The notes beneath the pieces are model-generated. The model did not search any database, was not told the DNA's origin, and was given only the letters and a program-made list of their open reading frames with translations. A stretch of DNA of 64,000 nucleotides from JAKAGZ01 sp963772675 (GTDB lineage Bacteria; Bacteroidota; Ignavibacteria; Ignavibacteriales; Ignavibacteriaceae): the NCBI GenBank assembly GCA_963772675.1, contig CAVYYF010000011.1:285317-349316 (forward strand), written 5' to 3'. The first letter of the stretch is position 1; each line of letters begins with the position of its first letter. The translations under genes were made by a program, and so were the position numbers. Below, in pieces: positions 1 to 9,597 of this stretch.

Positions 1-89
1 GTATGTGAGTAGTTTGTGAGTAATATATGTCTTAAGATGACGAAAATTTGATGAATGAATAATGATCAACACTGAAATAGTAATTGACA

Positions 90-122
90 AAAATTGTGTA
101 TAAAAAACACAATTTTATTTTT
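90..122. terminator. AT-rich hairpin upstream of rnpB
   Basis: A perfect 9-bp inverted repeat (AAAATTGTG at 90-98, CACAATTTT at 108-116) with a 9-nt loop is followed by a T-rich tract. It could end transcription from a gene left of the window or be an operator for rnpB. The stem holds few G-C pairs, so it would be a weak terminator. A TTGACA stands just before it at 84-89, but no well-spaced -10 box follows. Confidence 0.35.
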
Positions 123-130
123 AAGATAAA

Positions 131-558
131 ATAAACATCCTGATCCGGGCAATTGTCCCCCGGTTAGCCGGGGGGAGGAAAGTCCGAACTTCACAGAACA
201 GAGTGCCGGGTAACACCCGGCTGTTATCAGTAAAGTTGTTTAACCACAACGATACTGATACCACGGGAAAGTGCCACAGAAAACAAACTGCCCCGAATCC
301 GGGGTAAAGGTGAAAAGGCAGGGTAAGAGCCTACCGCTTCGGTAGTAATACCGGAGGCACGGCAAACCCCACTCGAAGCAAGGTCAAATAAGAAGGTCTT
401 TCTCTTATTGGGAGATTAAAGTTGTTCGCTTTATGTCTTCGGACAGGATCTTCGGGTAGACTGCTAGATCCCTATGGTAACATCGGGGCAAGATAAATAA
501 TTGCCACCCCATTAATAGTGGGGATACAGAATTCGGCTTACAGGATCCGGTTGTTTAT
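131..558 (+). ncRNA. rnpB: RNase P RNA, bacterial type A-like
   Basis: This is the catalytic RNA of ribonuclease P, which removes 5' leaders from pre-tRNAs. The universally conserved segments appear in order: GAGGAAAGTCCG near 175, a GGTAACACC-type hairpin near 209, CAGGGTAAGAGCCTACCG near 319, GGCACGGCAAACCCC near 356, AGCAAGGTCAAATA near 377, GGGTAGACTGCTAGA near 454, and ACAGAATTCGGCTTACAGG near 527. The P1 helix closes the molecule: TAAACA (132-137) plus TCCTGATCC pairs with GGATCCGGTTGTTTA (543-557), with two mismatches. The ends are set from P1 and could be off by a few bases. Confidence 0.95.
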
Positions 559-632
559 TTTGTTCTTACAATCCTGCTTACAAATAGATAGGCCTGCAGA
601 TTGGTAAGTGGGCATCTTTGAGGGATGGTAAT

Positions 633-2348
633 ATGCTGGAAAAACGTTGGAAGATTAAAGAAATTACCGACGATTATGCAGTAAAATCTTTAGCCGATTC
701 TCTAAATTTTTCCGAAGTTCTTGCAAGGTTATTAATTCACCGCGATATTAAAAACTTTTCACAATCCAAATCTTTTTTTCGTCCTGCTATCGAATCTTTA
801 TATGATCCGTTTTTAATGGATGGAATGGAAGTAGCGACTACTCGCGTTATAAAAGCTCTTACTGAAAATCAGCCGATTTGTATTTACGGAGATTACGATG
901 TGGACGGGACTTGTTCAACAGCTCTCCTTTATATGTTTTTGAAAGAACTTGGGGCTAATGTTGAATATTATATTCCCAAAAGATTAACTGAAGGTTATGG
1001 ACTTTCGCAATCCGGAATTGATTATGTAAAATCGAGAAATGTTTCTTTGCTTATTTCGGTTGATTGCGGAATAACTGCAGTTGAAGAAACAAATTACGCT
1101 AATGAGCTCGGCATTGATTTAATAATATGCGATCATCATCAGCCTAAAGAACAGATACCGAAAGCTTTTGCCGTCCTTGATCCATTAAAACCAAATTGTA
1201 ATTATCCATTTAAATACCTATCTGGTGCCGGTGTGGCTTTTAAACTTGCGCAGGGGGTATCTGAAAGGATCGGAAAACGAGAACTACCCATGCAATATCT
1301 TGATCTCGTAGCATTGGCAGGCGCCGCTGATATTGTCCCGTTGGTTGATGAAAATAGAGTGTTGGTGAAAGAAGGCCTAAATTTAATTAATAATAATCCA
1401 AGACCGGGTATTGGAGCATTGATCGATATCAGTAATCTGAGTCCGGGAAACTTAAGCTCGGGACAGATCGTCTTCACCATTGCACCTAGAATTAATGCTG
1501 CTGGTCGATTGGGTGATGCTGAACGCGCGGTTGAATTATTTGTTACTAAAGATAAAAACAAGGCAAAAGAGTTTGCAAACATCCTTGAATCAGAAAATTA
1601 TCAGCGTAGAAAAATAGATGAAAACACTTTGGGCGAAGCATTAAATATTATAGAGAATTCGTTAGATTTGGATGTTGAAATTCCTATAGTTTTACATCAG
1701 GAAAGCTGGCATCCGGGAGTGATTGGTATAGTTGCTTCCCGATTAGTAGAAAAATATTACCGCCCCACAGTAATGCTAACAACTGTTGACGGGGTCGCAA
1801 AAGGTTCTGCTAGGAGCATAGCTAATTTTAATATCTATGAAGCGCTTGAAAAATGTCAGGATGTTCTTATTCACTTTGGCGGTCATAAAGCTGCTGCCGG
1901 CCTGGCAGTAGAAATTGATAAGCTTGAAGAATTTAAGCAGAAATTCAGTCAGGTCGTTAAGGAATCAATGTCTTCTGAAGATTTTTCACCTGAAATTAAA
2001 ATTGATTCACAATTAAAATTTTCTGAAATAACCCCGAAGTTTTTGAGAATCATTGATCAATTTGCGCCGTTTGGTCCTGGAAATATGCGCCCTGTTTTCC
2101 TTTCTGAAGATGTAGAAATTGCAGGAATGCCGAGAATCGTCGGGCATAATCATTTGTTAGCAAGTTTGAAACAGCGGGGATCGGATAAAATTTTTGATGC
2201 GATCGGATTCAATATGGGTGAGTACTACGATCTTATAAAAAATAATCACCATCAAATTGATATTGTTTATTCAATTGATAAGATGGCAAGAGATGGAAGA
2301 TCATTTCCGCAATTCAGATTTAAGGATTTAAAAGTAAAAGAAAATTAA
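633..2348 (+). CDS. recJ: Single-stranded-DNA-specific exonuclease RecJ
   Basis: RecJ is a 5'-3' single-strand DNA exonuclease acting in recombination and mismatch repair. The 571-residue product has the DHH phosphoesterase signature GDYDVDG at about residues 86-92, the eponymous DHH at about 167-169, and the DHHA1 motif GGHKAAAG near 415. An OB-like C-terminal region includes FAPFGPGNMRP. I start at ATG 633, preceded by AGGGATGG; an in-frame TTG at 618 would add only five residues. It lies 75 bp after rnpB and 17 bp before yebC and reads into yebC-ruvC-ruvA, so it probably belongs to a DNA-repair transcription unit. Confidence 0.95.
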   Translation: MLEKRWKIKEITDDYAVKSLADSLNFSEVLARLLIHRDIKNFSQSKSFFRPAIESLYDPFLMDGMEVATTRVIKALTENQPICIYGDYDVDGTCSTALLYMFLKELGANVEYYIPKRLTEGYGLSQSGIDYVKSRNVSLLISVDCGITAVEETNYANELGIDLIICDHHQPKEQIPKAFAVLDPLKPNCNYPFKYLSGAGVAFKLAQGVSERIGKRELPMQYLDLVALAGAADIVPLVDENRVLVKEGLNLINNNPRPGIGALIDISNLSPGNLSSGQIVFTIAPRINAAGRLGDAERAVELFVTKDKNKAKEFANILESENYQRRKIDENTLGEALNIIENSLDLDVEIPIVLHQESWHPGVIGIVASRLVEKYYRPTVMLTTVDGVAKGSARSIANFNIYEALEKCQDVLIHFGGHKAAAGLAVEIDKLEEFKQKFSQVVKESMSSEDFSPEIKIDSQLKFSEITPKFLRIIDQFAPFGPGNMRPVFLSEDVEIAGMPRIVGHNHLLASLKQRGSDKIFDAIGFNMGEYYDLIKNNHHQIDIVYSIDKMARDGRSFPQFRFKDLKVKEN

Positions 2349-2365
2349 TTCCGGAGTCAAAGAAT

Positions 2366-3103
2366 ATGTCAGGTCATTCAAAATGGGCTACAACTAAAAG
2401 AAAAAAAGCCGTAATTGATGCCAAACGAGGCAAAATGTTTACGAAGCTAATCAAAGAAATTACTATTGCTGCAAGAGAAGGAGGAGGCGATCCGGTAGGA
2501 AACCCACGGTTGAGACTTGCAATTGATAACGCGAAGTCTGCAAATATGCCGGCTGATAATATAGATCGTGCAATAAAAAAAGCCACCGGGGAACTTGAAG
2601 GCCAAAGCTATTCTGAATTAACCTATGAAGGTTACGGACCTGGAGGCGTAGCAATACTTGTTGAAGTTGTTACGGATAATAAAAACAGAACCGTTGCTGA
2701 AGTTCGTCATTTATTTTCGAAGGGAGGCGGAAATCTTGGTGAAACCGGTTCAGTCGCGTGGATGTTTGAAAGAAAAGGAGTTATCACCTTACCAACACAA
2801 GGGAAAAAAGAGGAAGAGATTCTTGAAATCGTTCTTGATGAAGGTGCGGAAGATATTCAAACAGAAGAAGAATTCTTTGATGTACAAACTTCAATTGAGT
2901 CATTCGAACCAGTAAGGAAAAAACTGATAGATAAAGAATTAACTGTTGAAAATGCGGGACTCCAGTGGCTTGCTAAAAACACAATGAACGTTAGCGGCGA
3001 AACTGCCGAGGCAATAATAAAGCTGATTGAAAATCTTGAAGATAACGATGACGTGCAGAACGTTTATACTAATGCAGACTTTGATGAAGAATCCTTAAAA
3101 TAA
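2366..3103 (+). CDS. YebC/TACO1 family protein
   Basis: The 245-residue protein has the hallmark YebC N-terminus (MSGHSKWATTKRKK) and the conserved stretches GGGDPVGNPRLR and YEGYGPGGVA. Members have been described both as DNA-binding regulators (PmpR) and, more recently, as ribosome-associated factors that ease translation of difficult motifs; the sequence alone does not choose between them. Length is typical of the family. It sits 17 bp after recJ and 59 bp before ruvC, the yebC-ruvC-ruvA order common in bacteria. Confidence 0.95.
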   Translation: MSGHSKWATTKRKKAVIDAKRGKMFTKLIKEITIAAREGGGDPVGNPRLRLAIDNAKSANMPADNIDRAIKKATGELEGQSYSELTYEGYGPGGVAILVEVVTDNKNRTVAEVRHLFSKGGGNLGETGSVAWMFERKGVITLPTQGKKEEEILEIVLDEGAEDIQTEEEFFDVQTSIESFEPVRKKLIDKELTVENAGLQWLAKNTMNVSGETAEAIIKLIENLEDNDDVQNVYTNADFDEESLK

Positions 3104-3162
3104 GTTTCAGTTTCTTCTGGTTTATATAAGTTTAATAGTATTTCCATTTTAAAATAATTTTA

Positions 3163-3699
3163 ATGATAATACTTGGAGTCGATCCCGGAACCAATTATAC
3201 TGGTTACGGTTTAATAAGAGCACACAAAAATTCCTTTACAAAGATTGTAAACGGATTAATAAAGCTTCCCTCTAATAAAAGTCTTACAGAAAAGCTTGAA
3301 ATAATTTATGCCGAATTGGATAAGCTAATTAAGACTCATAAACCTGATGAGTTTGCAATTGAAACCGCTTTTTATGGCAAAAATGTTCAGTCGGCTATGA
3401 AGATTGGATATGCTCGGGGAGTTTCGCTTCTGGCGGCAGTACATAATAAAATCCCGACAAGCGAATATTCTCCAAGGGAAATAAAAAAATCTGTAGTTGG
3501 AAACGGAGCCGCTTCAAAACAACAAGTAAGTTTTATGATAAAATCATTGCTCGATATAAAGAATACCAGAATGAGATTCGATGAAAGTGATGCCCTTGCG
3601 ATCGCTTTATGCCATGCCTTCAGGATTCACAAAGTTACGACAAAGAGCAAGGACTGGAAGGCTTTTATTGAAGCATATCCTGAAAGAGTCATAAGTTAA
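3163..3699 (+). CDS. ruvC: Holliday junction resolvase RuvC
   Basis: RuvC cleaves Holliday junctions together with RuvAB. The 178-residue product has the RNase H-like fold signature: GVDPGT with the first catalytic Asp at residue 7, IET with Glu67, and FDESDALAIALCH near residues 139-151 supplying the last two acidic residues (Asp140, Asp143). Length matches the family. The next gene, 21 bp downstream, is ruvA, as expected for this pathway. No ruvB lies in the window. Confidence 0.96.
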   Translation: MIILGVDPGTNYTGYGLIRAHKNSFTKIVNGLIKLPSNKSLTEKLEIIYAELDKLIKTHKPDEFAIETAFYGKNVQSAMKIGYARGVSLLAAVHNKIPTSEYSPREIKKSVVGNGAASKQQVSFMIKSLLDIKNTRMRFDESDALAIALCHAFRIHKVTTKSKDWKAFIEAYPERVIS

Positions 3700-3720
3700 T
3701 AACCTAATTCTGGATTAAAG

Positions 3721-4302
3721 ATGATTGGCTATTTGTCCGGTAAAATAGTTTCCGCTAAACCCACCAGGATAATCCTTGATGTTAACGGTGTTGGGTATGT
3801 CGTTAATATTTCAATCAATACTTTTGAAAAAATCAGCAATAAATCATCCGTTTCGCTTTTTATTTTTACGAGTGTAAAAGAAGATTCAATATCATTATTT
3901 GGTTTTTATACTGAATCAGAAAAAGAAATGTTTGAGCTGTCGATTTCAGTAAATGGTATCGGACCGAAATTAGCCCTGAGTATTTTATCGGGTATACAGG
4001 TTGATGAATTAAGGCAAGCGATTATTTCAGGTGATATTTCAAGAATTGTTTCAGTACCGGGAATTGGAAGAAAAACTGCAGAGAGGCTTGTACTCGAATT
4101 AAAGTCAAAAGTTGGATCCGTTGCTGCTGAAGGGGAAGAAGCGGTACCTTTCAGTATTAAGAACGAAGCCATTGCCGCCCTGACCACATTAGGATATAAT
4201 TCTAAACAAGCCGAAAAAAGTATAAGGGATGTTCTTGCTGAATACCCAAAAGCAACCCTGGAGGACCTGATCAAAAAAGCATTGAGCAATCTGAGCGGGT
4301 GA
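3721..4302 (+). CDS. ruvA: Holliday junction branch-migration protein RuvA
   Basis: RuvA binds four-way junctions and loads the RuvB motor. The 193 residues show an N-terminal OB-fold (MIGYLSGKIV), two helix-hairpin-helix motifs (NGIGPKLA at 78-85 and PGIGRKTA at 113-120) and a C-terminal RuvB-contact domain that includes AIAALTTLGY. It follows ruvC by 21 bp. The stop codon abuts the stop codon of the convergent gene at 4303 with no intervening bases, leaving no room for a separate terminator. Confidence 0.96.
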   Translation: MIGYLSGKIVSAKPTRIILDVNGVGYVVNISINTFEKISNKSSVSLFIFTSVKEDSISLFGFYTESEKEMFELSISVNGIGPKLALSILSGIQVDELRQAIISGDISRIVSVPGIGRKTAERLVLELKSKVGSVAAEGEEAVPFSIKNEAIAALTTLGYNSKQAEKSIRDVLAEYPKATLEDLIKKALSNLSG

Positions 4303-4959
4303 TTATCTAACTTCGCATTGCAGCGAGGCTATTCCTTCAATTTCGGCAAATATTTTATCTCCTTTTTCAACCTTACTAACACCCGCAGGTGTTCCGGTGT
4401 ATATCAAATCGCCTTCTTCGAGTGTCATAAGTGAGGAAATATATTCAACAATTTTTGATGGTATAAAAATCATTGTATTAAGTTTAGCTCTTTGTTTGGT
4501 TGTTCCATTTATTGAAAGTGAGATAACTTCATCTAAAGTAAGGTTATGATCCTTCTTTAAAACAAAGTCAGATATCACAGCGGAGGTATCAAAACCTTTC
4601 GCAATAGTCCAGGGGTGTCCTTTCTTTTTTAATTCACTTTGAATATCCCGCAATGTCATATCAAGCCCAACACCATATCCGAGAATTGCATCCTCAACAT
4701 TTTTCTTATCGGCACCTTTAATTGTCTTTCCTATTAAAAGAACTAATTCAACTTCGTGTTGCATGTCCCCGGAAAAATTTGGATATATTATCCTTTCACC
4801 CGAATAAATAATTGCAGAATTTGGTTTGAGAAACACAACCGGTTTTTCCGGTATTTCATTTCCAAGTTCACGGGCATGTTCAGCATAATTTCTTCCTACG
4901 CATACAATTTTCCCAACCGGAATCTTATCTGATGAATTTTTGATTGTGATAAATTTCAT
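4303..4959 (-). CDS. Fumarylacetoacetate hydrolase-family protein
   Basis: This 218-residue single-domain member of the FAH superfamily acts on 2-oxo acids or acyl-pyruvates in characterised relatives; the substrate here is unknown. Family features are the opening KIVCVGRNYAEHA, the metal-ligand set HEVE at 68-71 (Glu69, Glu71) with Asp100 in GLDMTLRD, and the lysine-glycine KGFD near 121. The C-terminus has YTGTPAGVS. Oxaloacetate decarboxylase/tautomerase (YisK/FAHD1-like) is the likeliest activity for such a short form. It is transcribed alone, convergent with ruvA. Confidence 0.85.
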   Translation of the reverse strand: MKFITIKNSSDKIPVGKIVCVGRNYAEHARELGNEIPEKPVVFLKPNSAIIYSGERIIYPNFSGDMQHEVELVLLIGKTIKGADKKNVEDAILGYGVGLDMTLRDIQSELKKKGHPWTIAKGFDTSAVISDFVLKKDHNLTLDEVISLSINGTTKQRAKLNTMIFIPSKIVEYISSLMTLEEGDLIYTGTPAGVSKVEKGDKIFAEIEGIASLQCEVR

Positions 4960-5051
4960 AATATACCTCAGTTATGGGCTGTCAGTTGATCATAGTTATT
5001 ATTCAGAGATTAAAATTAACAAATATTTTTAAATACTTATAAAAATTAATT

Positions 5052-6308
5052 TCAGGTTTTTTGTTTTTTCTTTTTAGCCGCGGGAAAGAGTACGTTATTT
5101 AAGATTAACCTGTATCCCGGTGAGTTTTTGTAAAGAGAAAGATCTGTTGGAGGGTCTCCGACTAAATGTTGATAATCTTCCGGATCGTGTCCCCCGTAAA
5201 AAGCAAAAAATCCACGTCCAAAAGTACCATAAATATACTTAACCTGGTCGGTGCCGTCGCGTTTTGCAAGTATAGTGACTGTTTTCTTTATCTGTTCCTG
5301 GTGGAACATCGTTGTTTGTCCCATAAATCCGTGAATAACATTCACATGATCCTGTGTCAACATAGTTGGTACCGGATCATATTTCGCAGAGAAATCAAAC
5401 AGAGTAAAATAATCATTTTGAGGGCTTCCTATTTCTGCTGGTTGCACATCAATACTGCTGTATTCGTAAACATAAGGATTCATTTCAAGTTTGAAATTTG
5501 TAAAAGCAAGAGTGTTTGAGAAGTCCAGCTTTGCCTGTGCGTCCGGATCGGGCGGGTCACCATCATACATTTTATCGCAGATGTCGACATTGTGAGCAGC
5601 AAGTGCAATATCATAGGAATCAGTGGCAGAGCACATTGCAAAAAGAAAGCCACCATCGCCCACATAATTCTTGATATCTTCGGCCACAGCTTTCATCATA
5701 TTAGAAACTTTTTTGAAACCATTTTTCTTTGCGTCCTGTTCGTATTCCATTTGCTGATCTATATACCATTGTGCATTGCTGAAACTTGCATAAAATTTTC
5801 CGTATTGGCCTGTGAAATCTTCGTGATGTAAATGGAGCCAATCATATTTTGGCAGATCACCTCTTAAAATTTCGTCATTCCAGATTTTTGTGTATGGAAT
5901 TTTTGCATACTCAAGCACCATAGTAACAGCATCATCCCAGGGTTGAAATCCGGGTGGTACAAATACAGCAATCTTAGGCGCTTTCTCTAACCGGACCACA
6001 TCCATATTTTTATCATTGCCCTGGACTATGGAATATATTTGTGCAGCATCAGTTGCAGACAATAAATCAAAAGCAACGCCTTCAACTCGACATTGAGTTG
6101 CGATTTTATTTGAATAATCGAGCATAAAAGAACCACCCCGATAATTAAGAAGCCAGTCCGCTTTAATTCCCTCTGTAAGTGCGCTGTATGTTATTCCATA
6201 AGCTCTCAAATGATCAGTTTGTTTGAGATCCATATAGATGAGAATTTTAGACTGAGCACAAATGATGTTGGTGGCGAGAAAGAGAAGTAATATAAATTTT
6301 TTTAACAT
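5052..6308 (-). CDS. Secreted protein of the family mislabelled 'asparagine synthetase B'
   Basis: I recognise the N-terminal pattern (YMDLKQTDHLRAYG, then LLNYRGGSF) from proteins widely labelled asparagine synthetase B in Bacteroidota-type genomes. The protein has neither the N-terminal Cys nucleophile nor an ATP pyrophosphatase loop, so that name looks wrong. A signal peptide (MLKKFILLLFLATNIICA) sends it to the periplasm. The stretches GGFLFAMCSATDSYD and YGGHDPEDYQH suggest a class-I glutamine-amidotransferase or ThuA-like fold, but function is unknown. ATG 6308 is preferred over the TTG at 6323 because it gives a clean signal peptide. A terminator separates it from clpX. Confidence 0.75.
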   Translation of the reverse strand: MLKKFILLLFLATNIICAQSKILIYMDLKQTDHLRAYGITYSALTEGIKADWLLNYRGGSFMLDYSNKIATQCRVEGVAFDLLSATDAAQIYSIVQGNDKNMDVVRLEKAPKIAVFVPPGFQPWDDAVTMVLEYAKIPYTKIWNDEILRGDLPKYDWLHLHHEDFTGQYGKFYASFSNAQWYIDQQMEYEQDAKKNGFKKVSNMMKAVAEDIKNYVGDGGFLFAMCSATDSYDIALAAHNVDICDKMYDGDPPDPDAQAKLDFSNTLAFTNFKLEMNPYVYEYSSIDVQPAEIGSPQNDYFTLFDFSAKYDPVPTMLTQDHVNVIHGFMGQTTMFHQEQIKKTVTILAKRDGTDQVKYIYGTFGRGFFAFYGGHDPEDYQHLVGDPPTDLSLYKNSPGYRLILNNVLFPAAKKKKQKT

Positions 6309-6321
6309 TAAGAAACCCGGC

Positions 6322-6356
6322 AAAAAAAATTTTAGGCGATCATTTGATCGCCTAAA
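6322..6356 (-). terminator. Rho-independent terminator after clpX
   Basis: A perfect 12-bp inverted repeat (TTTAGGCGATCA / TGATCGCCTAAA, 6331-6342 and 6345-6356) is followed on the minus strand by eight T residues (6322-6329). It lies between the clpX stop and the next minus-strand gene, so that gene needs either read-through or its own promoter. Confidence 0.85.
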
Positions 6357-6384
6357 TTAAAATCAATAAATATTTATAATAATA

Positions 6385-7635
6385 TTATGCTGATTTCCTG
6401 TCAGCTTCAAGGTAAATTGGTTCCCCCCCGGATTCGACAACATCTTTTGTGATAATACATTTATCAACTTTGTCTCTGCTAGGAAGGTCGTACATTATGT
6501 CAAGCATAAATCCTTCAACGATAGATCTTAACGCACGAGCCCCGGTTTTTCTTACCATAGCTTTTTCAACAATTGACTGAATCGCAAATGGATCAAATTC
6601 AAGCTCAACGCCTTCCATCATAAATAATTTTTTGAATTGTTTAAGTATGGCATTCTTTGGTTCAGTAAGAATACTTTTCAGAGCTTCTTCTTTCAAAGCT
6701 TGCAACGGGGCAACAACAGGGATTCTGCCTATCAGTTCCGGAATTAATCCGTAGTGCAACAAGTCTTCCGGCTGGATGTATTTCAAAACATCTTCTTCAT
6801 CCTTCTTGGCTTTTAAATCAGAAGAGAATCCCATTCTGTTTTTATTGATTCTTGATGCAATAATTTTGTCGATCCCATCGAAGGCACCGCCTACAACAAA
6901 CAAAATATTTTTTGTATTAATATTAATAAGACTTTGTTCCGGATGCTTTCTTCCCCCTTTAGGAGGTACACCCGCAATTGTTCCTTCGAGAATTTTTAAT
7001 AAAGCTTGCTGAACACCTTCGCCTGAAACATCTCTTGTAATGGATGTACTTTCACCTTTGCGGGCTATTTTATCAATTTCATCAATATATACAATTCCCT
7101 TCTGGGCTTTTTCAAGATTATAATCAGCTGCCTGAAGCAAATGAACAAGAACAGTTTCTACGTCATCGCCGACATAACCAGCTTCTGTGAGAGTTGTTGC
7201 ATCAGCAATGGCAAAGGGAACATCAAGAATTTTTGCAAGTGTTTGAGCCAGCAAAGTTTTGCCTACCCCGGTAGGTCCAATCAAAAGGATATTACTTTTT
7301 TCGATTTCAACATCATCCAGTTCAAAAAACGATGAACGAGTATTTATTCTTTTGTAATGATTATAGACTGCAACAGCCAGAGTTTTCTTTGCCCTTTCCT
7401 GTCCAACGACGTATTCGTCCAAGGTCTTTTTTATGGATTCAGGTGTGTGGTCATATGAAAACCTGGATTTTGCGTTTGTATATGCGGCGAGATTATTTTT
7501 AAGAATATCTACGCTGCTGCTTATACAAATATCACAAATGTAAACGTCGGGCCCGGCTATCATACTACCGACTTCACTTCCGTCCCTTCCGCAAAATGAA
7601 CATTTTACAATTTTTTGATTCTGTCTTTTGCCCAT
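6385..7635 (-). CDS. clpX: ATP-dependent Clp protease ATP-binding subunit ClpX
   Basis: ClpX is the AAA+ unfoldase that feeds substrates to ClpP. The 416 residues show the N-terminal zinc-binding domain (Cys12, Cys15, Cys34, Cys37), Walker A GPTGVGKT at 120-127, Walker B VYIDEIDKIA at about 182-191, and the pore motif GYVG near 153. Length is normal. It starts 7 bp after the stop of the upstream TPR gene, so the two are probably co-transcribed. No clpP is adjacent. Confidence 0.97.
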   Translation of the reverse strand: MGKRQNQKIVKCSFCGRDGSEVGSMIAGPDVYICDICISSSVDILKNNLAAYTNAKSRFSYDHTPESIKKTLDEYVVGQERAKKTLAVAVYNHYKRINTRSSFFELDDVEIEKSNILLIGPTGVGKTLLAQTLAKILDVPFAIADATTLTEAGYVGDDVETVLVHLLQAADYNLEKAQKGIVYIDEIDKIARKGESTSITRDVSGEGVQQALLKILEGTIAGVPPKGGRKHPEQSLININTKNILFVVGGAFDGIDKIIASRINKNRMGFSSDLKAKKDEEDVLKYIQPEDLLHYGLIPELIGRIPVVAPLQALKEEALKSILTEPKNAILKQFKKLFMMEGVELEFDPFAIQSIVEKAMVRKTGARALRSIVEGFMLDIMYDLPSRDKVDKCIITKDVVESGGEPIYLEADRKSA

Positions 7636-7642
7636 TTAATAC

Positions 7643-9478
7643 CTAGCTTATTTTATTTTTTAAGGAAATAATTGTCTTTCTTACTTCATCAAGATAGATT
7701 GAGTTTGGAAATAGAGCAAGTAAATTTTCATAAGCTTCAATTGCTTTTTCTTTGTTTTTTAAACCAAACTCGTAAGTTTTACCTTCCAAATATAAAGCTT
7801 TATCCGCATATATGTTTTTCGCTCCCTCGTCAGCTATATGGGTCAATTTTGTAATAGCAGTTTCCAGGCTATCCGTTGCTATATCCATTTCTGCATCCCT
7901 TATTTGGGCAAACTGTGCAAGCACAAAAGCTCGGGGATTACCAGCTATTTTTTTGTAAATAATAGAAGCACTGTCAAATTTCATTTGTTCTGAGAGTAGT
8001 TCAGCTTTTGAGAATTCAGCAAGATTTATGGAATCATTTTTTGAAGTGCTCAATAAAAGTGAAAGCTCAAGCGCATCGTTTGTCGAATTATCCTGCATGT
8101 CGCTTATTATCTCTGAGAGAAGAGCTTTCGATTTTTCAAAGTCTTTTTTATAAAAACTGATTTTTGCCAGTTGTAGTTTTGCAAGGTTCTTTTTATCAAG
8201 TGGAGTTTTTTTATTATCAAGTACTTTAGAATATTCCAGCACTGCCTGATCAAGGTTGCCTTTTTGTAGAGCAATATCTCCAAGTCCCAAATATGCATCA
8301 AAGATTAACTTTGAAGTAGTTGCTGCCGTAAGCTGCTTGAAATATTTTTGTGCTTCATCAGGAGCGTCCCTTTTATTTAGAAGGATATCGGCAATTCTCA
8401 ATAATGATTCATTAGCAACTTCTGAATTCGGGTAAGCCTTAATTATTTCTGAATAAGCATTTATGACTTTTTCAATTTTATCATTAGATAATGTGAAGGG
8501 TCTGGAGTATGGTTTCCAATCATTTGCATTTAAAGTGCTGTCATCATTAAGCGTTGCCTCAAGAGTTTTGGCATAACCAAGCTTTACATTGGATATAAAA
8601 GGTGAATTAGGAAACCGGGAAAGAATTTCATCATAAACCTGTGTTGCTTTGGAGAATTGCTTTTCTTCCGTAAGATAATTTGCAAAATTTAATAGCAGAT
8701 AACCTTGTTGATCCTGCACGGATTCTATTTGTTCGTAAAGATTGAAAGCTTTATTATATTCTTTTGCTTCCTTATAAAGTGTTGCAAGTAGAAATTTAAA
8801 TTCAATTTTATTAGACTGATAACTTTTTACAGCTTCAATAGTTTGCTCAAGCGCACCTGGTTTATTAATAAATGACAATATTCTTGACTGAATTGAATTT
8901 AACTGTGCGGGGCTATTATCTAATATTGAGCAATATTCTTCAGCAGCATTTTTATACTGCATTGTTAGTGAATATAAATTTGCCAGATCATAAGAAAAAT
9001 AATTATTGGTCTTTGCTTCGGCTTTTCCTCTCTTCAAATATTCAATTGCTTTATCGAATGCTCTTCTTTCAATTGCGTAATTTGCTAGAATTCTGTAAGC
9101 AGTTTCATTATTCGGAACTTTATCAAGTGAGCTATCCCAAACCTCAAAGGCTTTTTTGTCGTCGCCCATAAGATAGTATGTAGAACCGAGAAGACCGTAA
9201 AGATTTATATCCTGTGGATTAGTTTTTAACCGGCTTTCTATTAAAATAATGGAGAGATCGTACTTTTTTAGCTGCACATAGGAATCATTCAATCCTTCAA
9301 AAATCTGGTAATTGGCAGTTTGGGTTTTATATAGTTCTTCGAAAATCTGTTCTGCCTTGTCATATTGTCCACCCTGCAAATATGACTGAGCGAGAACGTA
9401 TTTATTATTAAAGTCGTTAGGCTGCTGTGCTAAAACTAGGAGACTCGCAAAAGCAGTTATTAGTAATGTCTTGAGCAT
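7643..9478 (-). CDS. Exported tetratricopeptide-repeat protein
   Basis: The 611-residue protein has a signal peptide (MLKTLLITAFASLLVLA) and is built of tandem TPR units over nearly its whole length (for example AQSYLQGGQYDKAEQIFEE, then KAIEYLKRGKAEA and AYENLLALFPNSIY). TPR proteins of this kind act as periplasmic or outer-membrane-associated scaffolds; no catalytic domain is visible. ATG 9478 is preferred over the TTG at 9487. It lies immediately upstream of clpX with a 7-bp gap. The role is unknown, and ClpX itself is cytoplasmic, so the pairing may be only transcriptional. Confidence 0.85.
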   Translation of the reverse strand: MLKTLLITAFASLLVLAQQPNDFNNKYVLAQSYLQGGQYDKAEQIFEELYKTQTANYQIFEGLNDSYVQLKKYDLSIILIESRLKTNPQDINLYGLLGSTYYLMGDDKKAFEVWDSSLDKVPNNETAYRILANYAIERRAFDKAIEYLKRGKAEAKTNNYFSYDLANLYSLTMQYKNAAEEYCSILDNSPAQLNSIQSRILSFINKPGALEQTIEAVKSYQSNKIEFKFLLATLYKEAKEYNKAFNLYEQIESVQDQQGYLLLNFANYLTEEKQFSKATQVYDEILSRFPNSPFISNVKLGYAKTLEATLNDDSTLNANDWKPYSRPFTLSNDKIEKVINAYSEIIKAYPNSEVANESLLRIADILLNKRDAPDEAQKYFKQLTAATTSKLIFDAYLGLGDIALQKGNLDQAVLEYSKVLDNKKTPLDKKNLAKLQLAKISFYKKDFEKSKALLSEIISDMQDNSTNDALELSLLLSTSKNDSINLAEFSKAELLSEQMKFDSASIIYKKIAGNPRAFVLAQFAQIRDAEMDIATDSLETAITKLTHIADEGAKNIYADKALYLEGKTYEFGLKNKEKAIEAYENLLALFPNSIYLDEVRKTIISLKNKIS

Positions 9479-9597
9479 GGTAGCCAAAAATACGAAATAA
9501 AAATGAGCGGGAACAAGGAAAAATTAGAGCAGAGCACAAAAAGACTCGACCTGAGGCTGAATTATTCCCTGAAAATTTTAATATAGACTGTCCTATG

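Noticed and set aside
1202..1582. Long antisense open frame inside recJ
   Set aside because: It mirrors the codon pattern of recJ on the other strand and has no domain or ribosome site; the same holds for the other antisense frames within real genes.
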